A stretch of DNA of 10,388 bases. Origin: Mariprofundaceae bacterium (lineage in GTDB: Bacteria; Pseudomonadota; Zetaproteobacteria; Mariprofundales; Mariprofundaceae). The stretch covers positions 1 through 10,388 of the forward strand of contig WFOJ01000236.1 in NCBI GenBank assembly GCA_015488125.1. The letters run 5' to 3'. Shown one piece after another: positions 1 through 5,300 of this stretch; positions within the stretch are counted from its first letter, which is position 1, and each line of letters begins with the position of its first letter. A program made the position numbers and the translations under genes. Below the pieces are notes generated by a model. That model searched no databases and had not been told where the DNA came from. It saw only the letters and a list, made by a program, of their open reading frames with translations.

Positions 1-197
1 TCCGGATCAAACGCCGAATGATTGCCAACAAACAGTGCCTCCAGGTTGTCCAGGGCGATCTTTTTCCAGCTGCTCACCTGGTTCGGATGCACGCCATACT
101 GGCTCGCAATCTCGCTGATCGTCTGATCTCCGCGAATCGCCGCCAGTGCTATCTTCGCTTTGAAGCTCGGTTTGTGGTTTCTTCTCTTCTTGCTCAT
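1..197 (-). CDS. IS3-family transposase OrfA, N-terminal part (cut by window edge)
   Basis: The minus strand reads 65 residues from ATG at 197 to the window edge with no stop. The product begins MSKKRRNHKPSFKAKIALAA and continues with a helix-turn-helix segment (about residues 26-46) containing ISEIASQYGVHPNQVSSWKK. The 'F-KAK-ALAAI-G-.TISE.AS.YGVHPNQ...WKK' pattern is typical of OrfA of IS3-family elements. OrfA is the DNA-binding half; in this family the catalytic OrfAB is normally made by programmed frameshifting into OrfB, which would lie beyond position 1. A good ribosome site, AAGGAG (complement of 205-210), stands 7 bases before the ATG. The family call is firm from sequence; whether the whole element is intact cannot be seen. 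Confidence 0.85.
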   Translation of the reverse strand, partial: MSKKRRNHKPSFKAKIALAAIRGDQTISEIASQYGVHPNQVSSWKKIALDNLEALFVGNHSAFDP

Positions 198-238
198 TTT
201 GCTACTCCTTTCTCATCAGAAACTCGCAAATGAGCACA
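1..238 (-). mobile_element. 5' end of an IS3-family insertion sequence (partial)
   Basis: This is OrfA plus about 40 bases of leader. The outer end is placed near 238 by inference: the minus strand reads TGTGCTCATTTGCGAG from 238, giving the 5'-TG end common to IS3-family elements. A separate reading frame that enters from the right side stops soon after this point. The opposite inverted repeat and any target duplication lie outside the window, so the exact end is unproven. Confidence 0.55.
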
Positions 239-404
239 CCTTAACGTCACCGTGAATATGTCCAAAGAGGGAGAACCACTTCACTTGTCTGATAGTTTTG
301 ATTCGCTGCATCGGAGTATTATATTGTAAAGTTGCATATGTTTCCACTATGGGCAAATTCGGGTTATCCGGATCGCGTTCATACATTCGTTCCGCGTCGA
401 TCAC
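216..404 (-). pseudogene. Hypothetical protein fragment running into the IS3-family end
   Basis: The minus-strand frame opens at 413 (stop at 414-416) and could start at GTG 404. It encodes VIDAERMYERDPDNPNLPIV and continues through a balanced, protein-like stretch ending near HIHGDVK. The last seven or so codons (below about 238) read into the inferred IS3 end and stop at 216-218. The composition looks like a real protein and not like a shadow, since no convincing gene lies on the other strand. I do not recognise the family. The likeliest reading is the 5' part of a gene whose remainder was displaced by the insertion; it may also be a decayed continuation of the frame at 422-575. Existence as a coding remnant is moderately supported, function unknown. 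Confidence 0.35.
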
Positions 405-421
405 GAAATGCTCTCATCTTT

Positions 422-575
422 TCAAACGAACTTTGGTGCATTCAGTTTCCCTTTGACTGATATCATTGGTATATTTGCGGCAATTAGTTCATCTGTCAAG
501 CGACACCTAAAAAGCGATTGCGAAGATTTCACCAGAGCAACCGCATTAAAATCCCCGTCAGTAAGCCAGGTTAGT
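422..575 (-). pseudogene. Hypothetical protein C-terminal fragment cut by IS256-family element
   Basis: The minus strand carries an open frame entering from the IS256-family element at 576 and ending at TGA (complement of 422-424). The visible product, about 51 residues, reads TWLTDGDFNAVALVKSSQSL and then ...RLTDELIAANIPMISVKGKL and a few more residues. It looks like the C-terminus of a soluble protein, not random translation. The 5' part should lie beyond the insertion, but no clear continuation is visible after 1940, which fits with the missing target duplication. I do not recognise the family. It lies in a different frame from the fragment at 216-404, separated by about 8 bases, so the two could be successive genes or one frameshifted gene. 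Confidence 0.35.
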
Positions 576-599
576 GTCCCGCTTCGTGGTGTATGAAGG
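576..599 (+). repeat. Left inverted repeat of IS256-family element
   Basis: It begins GTCCCG, then has four unmatched bases, then GTGGTGTAT and, after one mismatch, AAGG. It pairs with the complement of 1917-1940 at 19 of 24 positions. The outer boundary could be off by one or two bases. Confidence 0.75.
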
Positions 600-667
600 G
601 ATTGAGGCAGGCGGCCACTGCGTCATTCTTCTGGTTTTGAGAAGATCAACAGAAGGAGGATGACGCA

Positions 668-1888
668 ATGGCCAGGAAGAAGAATGAGGTACAGGAGTGG
701 ATTTGCAAGCGGTTGGAGCAAGCGGATGCGGAGAAATCGCTGCTGCAAGGCGTGATTCAGGAGCTGATGAGCGCGGAAGCGGATGCCATGTGTGGAGCTG
801 ACTATGGCAAGCGGAGCGATGGCCGAGTGAATTGCCGGAACGGGTATCGGGAGCGCTCCTGGGACAGCCGGGTGGGCACGATGCTGTTGAAGCTGCCGAA
901 GCTGAGACAGGGGAGTTACTTTCCGACCTGGTTGCTTGAGCCGCGCAAACGCAGTGAGAAGGCGCTGCTGAACGTGGTTTGCGTGGACGTATCCACGCGC
1001 AAGGTGGAGCGATTGGTGCAGGCGCTGGGCATGGAAGGCATGTCGAAATCGCAGGTTTCCTGGCTTGCCGGCGAACTGGACGCTCTGGTAGATAGCTTTC
1101 GGAACGCATCACTGGAGCAAGGGCCGTACCCGTATGTGTGGCTGGATGCGGTGCATATGAGGTCGCGAGAAGCAGGACGTGTGGTGAATGTTGCCCTGGT
1201 GCTGGCTACGGGGCTGAATCGGGAAGGGCGACGCGAGATTCTGGGTGCGGAGGTGATCACCTGCGAGGATGAAGTCGGCTGGGCCTCTTTTCTGCGTTCA
1301 CTTAAGGAGCGAGGCGCTCGTGGCGTGCGGTTGGTGGTTTCCGATGCGCATCCAGGCCTGAAGAAGGCGATTGCCTCGGTGTTTCCTGGCGCCAGCTGGC
1401 AGCGCTGCCGGGTACACTTTCTGAAGAACCTGCTTTGCCGCATTCCCAGGCGTGATCAGGAGTGCGTGGCGGATTTGGTGCGTTCCATCTTCGCCCAGCC
1501 GTCGGCGACGACGGCCAGGCTGCAACTGAGGAGCGTGGCGGGCCAACTGGAGAAGGATTATCCCGGTGCAGCGGAGATGCTACTGGAAGCCGAAGATGAG
1601 ATTCTCGCCTATGCAGCCTTTCCCAAGGAGCATTGGAAGAAGATCTGGTCCAATAATCCGCAGGAGCGGCTGAACCGGGAGATCCGCCGACGCACCAATG
1701 TCGTCGGTGTCTTTCCAAACCGGAAGGCCATTCTCCGCCTCGTGGGCGCCATGCTCATTGAGCAGAACGAGGAGTGGATGGCCCAATCCCGATGTTACAT
1801 GAGCCGGGAAAGCATTGATGCCTTGATCAGGGAGTATATGCCAATCAACTCAGCAACGCATCAGACCGAAATGGCCAAGGTCGCATGA
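668..1888 (+). CDS. IS256-family (Mutator-type) DDE transposase
   Basis: This 406-residue protein catalyses cut-and-paste or copy-out transposition of its own element. Catalytic residues are visible: D160 in VWLDAVHMRS, D226 in LVVSDAHPGL and E333 in NNPQERLNREIRRR. The spacings of 66 and 107 residues are those of the IS256 family. The CRVHFLKN motif (C247, H250) between the second Asp and the Glu is also characteristic, as is the RRRTNVVGVFPN block after the Glu. The N-terminal ~100 residues match the DNA-binding part (FPTWLLEPRKRSEKAL). The start is fixed by AAGGAGGA at 653-660, 7 bases before ATG. Length is normal (about 400 residues) and no stop interrupts the frame, so it appears functional. 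The long minus-strand frames over it are antisense shadows. Confidence 0.96.
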   Translation: MARKKNEVQEWICKRLEQADAEKSLLQGVIQELMSAEADAMCGADYGKRSDGRVNCRNGYRERSWDSRVGTMLLKLPKLRQGSYFPTWLLEPRKRSEKALLNVVCVDVSTRKVERLVQALGMEGMSKSQVSWLAGELDALVDSFRNASLEQGPYPYVWLDAVHMRSREAGRVVNVALVLATGLNREGRREILGAEVITCEDEVGWASFLRSLKERGARGVRLVVSDAHPGLKKAIASVFPGASWQRCRVHFLKNLLCRIPRRDQECVADLVRSIFAQPSATTARLQLRSVAGQLEKDYPGAAEMLLEAEDEILAYAAFPKEHWKKIWSNNPQERLNREIRRRTNVVGVFPNRKAILRLVGAMLIEQNEEWMAQSRCYMSRESIDALIREYMPINSATHQTEMAKVA

Positions 1889-1916
1889 TGGAATAATCCG
1901 GAAGAATGGCACGCAA

Positions 1917-1940
1917 CCTTTATACACCACTTGACGGGAC
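1917..1940 (-). repeat. Right inverted repeat of IS256-family element
   Basis: Read on the minus strand from 1940 it starts GTCCCG, then GTGGTGTAT and AAGG at the same spacing as the left repeat. It lies 28 bases after the transposase stop, as expected for a compact insertion sequence. Confidence 0.75.
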
Positions 1941-1963
1941 GTGGCCATGAAATATCCAAATAT

Positions 1964-1992
1964 TTGATGCTTCAGAACAGGTCAGGTATGAA
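1964..1992 (+). promoter_or_regulatory. Possible weak sigma-70 promoter for the cyclic-nucleotide-binding gene
   Basis: TTGATG (1964-1969) and TATGAA (1987-1992) are 17 bases apart and each matches the consensus at 4 of 6 positions. They lie about 100 bases before the ATG at 2092, in the 151-base gap between the IS256-family element and that gene. The rest of the gap shows no other signal that I can support. Matches of this quality occur by chance, so this is only a candidate. Confidence 0.2.
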
Positions 1993-2091
1993 GAATGCCA
2001 TTTCCATAGCAAGAATATGTTATTGTAGCGCGCACTTCGTCACCATAGTTTCTCAGGCATAGCGGTCATTGAATCAAAAGAGGGGGAGGGG

Positions 2092-2802
2092 ATGTCTGAA
2101 CTGACGACTTATCAAATAATCAGTGCTGCCGTTCAGGCGGGTAATTTCGTACTGGCTGCACAATCCTGCATGCAACTGGCTGAACATGCAAAAAAAGAGC
2201 CGGGCCTATGGCTTATGGCGGCCCAATTATCTGATCACGCAGGTTTGCATACGCAGGCTGCGAAGTGTTATGGTGTGATCGCGCAGCTTTATGCCAACAT
2301 AGGACAGTCAGATCAGGCAACGCGGATGTTTCAGTATTATGCTAGTCATTATCCCGCCGATGATGAGCGACAGTTGTGCCGTTGCCTATTTAATGCATGC
2401 ACAACATGTCAACCGTCGGTATGCAAAGGAAACGAAGATCCTGTATGTGACGTGCTACGCCATCACCCATTCTGGGCAAAGCAGCCCGTATCCGTCATCC
2501 ACCGTTTGCTAACATCATGTCCGGTACGGTGTTATCAACAAGGCCAACAATTGGTCAGGGAAGGTGACGTAGCAGACCGCATATTTCTGGTGGCGACGGG
2601 TCACCTGTATCCTCAAATCAACTGTCAAGGGAAAAAACGACAAGGTTCGAATATCGGTCGAGGTGAAATTTGTGGCGAGATTGCCTTGTATATGAAGGCG
2701 CACCGGCACATTTGTGATTTATATGCCGGGGAAGACAGTAGCGTAATCGAAATTCCCTACACACTGCTTGATCAGTTGATGCAACAAGCTGATTTCCGGT
2801 AA
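2092..2802 (+). CDS. TPR-like / cyclic-nucleotide-binding domain protein, N-terminal part ending at an internal TAA
   Basis: This 236-residue product starts after AGGGGGAGGGG directly upstream of ATG. Residues about 11-90 form TPR-like helical repeats (QAGNFVLAAQSCMQLAEHA; AAKCYGVIAQLYANIGQSDQ). Residues 96-119 are cysteine-rich (C96, C98, C103, C106, C111, C119). Residues about 122-232 form a Crp-type cyclic-nucleotide-binding domain with LVREGD (155-159), the phosphate-cassette-like GEICGEIALY (191-200, E196) and R205, the position of the family's phosphate-contacting Arg. The frame stops at TAA 2800-2802 but continues in the same frame through a second such domain (2830-3342). The two parts look like one 416-residue protein split by a single nonsense change, perhaps CAA to TAA. 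The truncated product keeps one complete binding domain. There is no DNA-binding HTH, so it is probably a signalling or protein-interaction module and not a Crp regulator. Confidence 0.8.
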   Translation: MSELTTYQIISAAVQAGNFVLAAQSCMQLAEHAKKEPGLWLMAAQLSDHAGLHTQAAKCYGVIAQLYANIGQSDQATRMFQYYASHYPADDERQLCRCLFNACTTCQPSVCKGNEDPVCDVLRHHPFWAKQPVSVIHRLLTSCPVRCYQQGQQLVREGDVADRIFLVATGHLYPQINCQGKKRQGSNIGRGEICGEIALYMKAHRHICDLYAGEDSSVIEIPYTLLDQLMQQADFR

Positions 2803-2829
2803 TACATCAATAAAGTATTACGGTGGCAT

Positions 2830-3342
2830 TTGTTGTTGGATATGTTGATGAATATTCCCTGGTTTTTTGGTCTGGAGAGGCATACTCTCCTCGTCGTGGC
2901 AAAAGAACTTCGATCCGTATCTTGCACTGCGGGGACAACTTTGTTTGCCCAGGGTGAAAAAGAAAATCTAGATATGTATATTGTGAAATCCGGCTGGATG
3001 AGCATCAATTATTGCTGGCGCGGATGCGAATACTACTTGTGTACACTGAAACCCGGTGATGTGTGTGGCGAGCTTGGCCTGCTGCAGAATTGCCATCAGA
3101 TCACGATTCGTGCCGTGGTGGACTGCCAACTTTTGCAGTGGAAGGAGTCGCTGTTTCGCCAGGCTTACAAACGCTACTACAGTATTCGCGATGGTTGCAA
3201 GGCCAGTTTTACGCGCTATCAGAAAGCCATGGAGAAAATCCACAGCAATACGAATAATGCACTGGGTAAACCATTGAGAGTGGAGCATGATGAGTTGCTT
3301 GCGGGGATGTCTTGCCAGCGACTGTTGAAATCATCAGAGTAG
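2830..3342 (+). CDS. Second cyclic-nucleotide-binding domain, in-frame continuation after the internal TAA
   Basis: It encodes 170 residues if started at TTG 2830; the next ATG in frame is 2842. No convincing Shine-Dalgarno sequence precedes either, which favours it being the 3' half of the gene starting at 2092. Codons 2803-2829 between the TAA and the TTG (YINKVLRWH) join smoothly to LLLDMLMNIPWFFGLERHTL, the usual helical linker that opens a Crp-type domain ('LLxxIPxFxGLxxxxL'). The domain shows GTTLFAQGEKENLDMYIVKS and GDVCGELGLLQNCHQITIRA. In the phosphate-binding cassette the usual Arg is Gln (Q336 in full-length numbering), so this domain may not bind cyclic nucleotide in the standard way. 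The C-terminal ~45 residues are polar with no known domain. It may be untranslated, made by reinitiation, or made by readthrough. Confidence 0.65.
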   Translation: MLLDMLMNIPWFFGLERHTLLVVAKELRSVSCTAGTTLFAQGEKENLDMYIVKSGWMSINYCWRGCEYYLCTLKPGDVCGELGLLQNCHQITIRAVVDCQLLQWKESLFRQAYKRYYSIRDGCKASFTRYQKAMEKIHSNTNNALGKPLRVEHDELLAGMSCQRLLKSSE

Positions 3343-3426
3343 GCCTTGGAGCTGCCGGAATCTGATTACAGAGGCGGAACATCGACCATTAATCTTAAGT
3401 GAGCGTCCGTGACTTATCATCCAAGC

Positions 3427-3446
3427 TCAGGCTCAGCTGCGCCTGA
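3427..3446. repeat. Small hairpin in the gap before the permease genes
   Basis: TCAGGC (3427-3432) and GCCTGA (3441-3446) are perfect inverted copies around an 8-base loop. No T-run follows, so it is not a typical rho-independent terminator. It lies between the stop at 3342 and the permease start at 3482. Any role in separating the transcripts is a guess. Confidence 0.3.
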
Positions 3447-3481
3447 ACCTTACATCAAAAATCATCAGGGTGATGATCGCT

Positions 3482-4420
3482 ATGTGTAATCATAGCATAT
3501 ATCAGCTGATTCTCGTCCGCTTGCTGCAAACCCTGCCTACACTGCTGGGCGTGGTAACGCTGGTCTTTTTTTTGCTGCATCTGGTGCCGGGCGATCCGGT
3601 CGATGCCTTGCTCGGCGAGACAGCGCAGGCCGCAGACCGTGAAGCCATGCGTCAGGCACTGCATTTGGATCAGCCGCTGATGGTGCAATATGTCCACTAT
3701 CTTCAGGGGCTGTTGCATGGCGACTGGGGCAAGAGCATTATTGATCAGCATGATGTGCTGGCACGCCTTACGGAGCGAGCTGCCGCCACTTTCCGTCTGG
3801 CAATGGTCAGCTTGCTGCTGGCGGTGCTGATGGCTGTTCCACTGGGCTATATTGCGGCTCGCAGGCATGGTCAGACCGCTGATACGGCGGCCATGGTCTT
3901 TTCTTTGCTTGGCGTTTCCATTCCCAATTTCTGGCTCGGTCCGATGTTGATTTTATTGTTTTCAGTCACCCTGGGATGGCTGCCGGTATCCGGTATGGAA
4001 CAACCTGGCGCCATCATTCTGCCAGCCATCACCCTGGGCACGGCACTGGCGGCTATTCTCTCACGCATGGCGCGTGCAGCCTGGCTGGAGGCCATGGCGC
4101 TGGATGCCTGCCGCACGGCCCGCGCCTATGGCGTATCCGAGTTGCGCATCTGGTGGTGGCATGCAGCACGACTGGCTTTGTTGCCGGTGTTGACCTTGTT
4201 CACCCTGCAACTTGGCGCCGTACTGGGCGGCGCGGTGATTACCGAAACCGTGTTTGACTGGCCGGGACTGGGCTTACTGACCATTGAGGCTATTCAGCGC
4301 CGCGACTATCCCATGGTGCAAGGTTGCGTGTTGCTGATTGCCCTGTGTTATGTGCTGGCCAATCTGCTGGCCGATGTGCTAACGCTGATACTCGATCCGC
4401 GTCAACGCCATGTGGCGTAA
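3482..4420 (+). CDS. ABC transporter permease, DppB/OppB family
   Basis: This 312-residue inner-membrane protein is one half of the channel of a peptide/nickel-type ABC importer. The N-terminus has the family's signature: one helix ('LVRLLQTLPTLLGVVTLVFF') followed by HLVPGDPVDALLG. After a periplasmic loop (HGDWGKSI) come about five further hydrophobic segments. The EAA-like loop that contacts the ATPase is at about residues 203-236 (ACRTARAYGVSELRIWWWHA, then LLPVLT). The C-terminus ends with DVLTLILDPRQRH, usual for DppB. The ATG at 3482 is chosen because AGGGTGAT (3467-3474) precedes it at 7 bases; a GTG at 3470 and an ATG at 3473 are also in frame but badly spaced. It overlaps the next gene by 11 bases. 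The substrate cannot be read from the permease, as no binding protein or ATPase gene is in the window. Confidence 0.92.
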   Translation: MCNHSIYQLILVRLLQTLPTLLGVVTLVFFLLHLVPGDPVDALLGETAQAADREAMRQALHLDQPLMVQYVHYLQGLLHGDWGKSIIDQHDVLARLTERAAATFRLAMVSLLLAVLMAVPLGYIAARRHGQTADTAAMVFSLLGVSIPNFWLGPMLILLFSVTLGWLPVSGMEQPGAIILPAITLGTALAAILSRMARAAWLEAMALDACRTARAYGVSELRIWWWHAARLALLPVLTLFTLQLGAVLGGAVITETVFDWPGLGLLTIEAIQRRDYPMVQGCVLLIALCYVLANLLADVLTLILDPRQRHVA

Positions 4421-5210
4421 TTCTGCCGTGCGATTGGCAGCGGGCTGCCTGAGTCTGCCGCTGCTGATCTGCCTGCTGGCACTGCTGGCCGGGCGTAATG
4501 GTCATGTGGTCAACCTTGACAGTGTACTGGCCACCCCTTCCGCTAGCCACTGGCTGGGCTGCGATGCGCTGGGACGCGATGTGCTGGATCGCCTGGCCGA
4601 GGGCGTGCGCCTGTCGCTGGCCATCAGCCTCAGCGTTGTGGCACTGGGAGCAGCGCTGGGGATCGGCATAGGTATGCTGGCAGGCTGGTATGGCGGCTGG
4701 ATCGATGCCTTGCTGATGCGGCTGGCGGATATTGTGTTGTCGTTCCCCGGTATCCTGCTGGCCATTGCACTGGCGGCCATGCTTGGCCCGGGTGTGGAAA
4801 ACCTGCTGCTGGCGCTGGTGGCTGTTGGCTGGGTAGGCTTTGCCCGTTTAAGCAGAGTACAGGTGATGTCGTTAAGGCATATCGCCTGGATCGAGGCCCT
4901 GCGCGCTGTTGGCCTGGGCTTTCCCGCCATTGCCATGCGTCACTTACTGCCCAATATTGCAGCGCCTTTGCTGGTGGAGGCCAGTTTTGGCGTGGCAGCA
5001 GTGATGATTGGCGAGGCTGGACTCTCGTTTCTGGGCATTGGCGTACAGGCCCCGGATGCCTCGCTGGGAACCATGATTCGCGAGGGTACGCGTCTGATGT
5101 TGACCAGTCCGTTGCTCGTTGTCTGGCCGGGGTTGCTGTTGTTTATGCTGGTAATGGCCATTAATTTGTTGGGCGATGCACTTCGCGATCACCTGGATGT
5201 GCGATATTGA
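4410..5210 (+). CDS. ABC transporter permease, DppC/OppC family
   Basis: This 266-residue inner-membrane partner of the preceding permease starts inside that gene's 3' end, so the two are translationally coupled. One N-terminal helix (about residues 8-27) is followed by the family motif HWLGCDALGRDVLDRL (47-62), then GVRLSLAIS and several hydrophobic segments. The EAA-like ATPase contact loop is at about 160-188 (IEALRAVGLGFPAIAMRHLL, then PNIAAPLL). EAGLSFLGIGVQAPDASLG near 200-220 and the C-terminal NLLGDALRDHLD are also typical. At 266 residues it is slightly shorter than usual, with a short cytoplasmic N-terminus. The pair makes a complete membrane channel but lacks the ATPase and the solute-binding protein nearby, so the partners must be encoded elsewhere or the system is incomplete. 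Confidence 0.92.
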   Translation: MWRNSAVRLAAGCLSLPLLICLLALLAGRNGHVVNLDSVLATPSASHWLGCDALGRDVLDRLAEGVRLSLAISLSVVALGAALGIGIGMLAGWYGGWIDALLMRLADIVLSFPGILLAIALAAMLGPGVENLLLALVAVGWVGFARLSRVQVMSLRHIAWIEALRAVGLGFPAIAMRHLLPNIAAPLLVEASFGVAAVMIGEAGLSFLGIGVQAPDASLGTMIREGTRLMLTSPLLVVWPGLLLFMLVMAINLLGDALRDHLDVRY

Positions 5211-5215
5211 CCATT

Positions 5216-5247
5216 CACACAAGCACAACGGTCATGCTTGAATTGTG
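5216..5247. repeat. Imperfect palindrome after the permease genes
   Basis: CAAGCA (5220-5225) pairs exactly with TGCTTG (5235-5240) around a 9-base loop. CACA (5216-5219) and TGTG (5244-5247) extend the pairing after a 3-base bulge. It starts 6 bases after the permease stop, where a terminator or processing hairpin could sit, but there is no T-run. It could equally be an operator for the next gene, which starts about 54 bases later. The function is unknown. Confidence 0.35.
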
Positions 5248-5300
5248 TTCTGCTTGCGTCTAAGCTTGCTCGGAGTTACCAGGAGAGCGCATCATACTTC

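Larger units (their letters stand above)
576..1940 (+). mobile_element. Complete IS256-family insertion sequence, about 1365 bp
   Basis: The element contains one intact transposase gene between imperfect inverted repeats (576-599 and 1917-1940, 19 of 24 positions matching). Size, single gene and orientation fit the IS256 family. The flanking bases do not give a direct duplication of 8-9 bp: the left flank ends in caggttagt and the right flank begins gtggccatg. This suggests rearrangement after insertion, or that the true ends are slightly off. The inserted side on the left interrupts a minus-strand reading frame. Confidence 0.85.

Noticed and set aside
18..233. 71-codon plus-strand frame at the left edge
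   Set aside because: It is antisense to OrfA of the IS3-family element, which has a good ribosome site and the family HTH motif.
558..1718. Several minus-strand open frames of 80-184 codons over the transposase gene
   Set aside because: They lie antisense to an intact IS256-family transposase with clear catalytic motifs, and their translations are low-complexity and rich in Ser, Pro, Arg and Ala. They are shadows of that GC-rich gene.
3427..3446. Hairpin as a rho-independent terminator of the cyclic-nucleotide-binding gene
   Set aside because: The stem is only 6 base pairs and no T-run follows, so it does not meet the usual criteria. It is listed only as a small inverted repeat.
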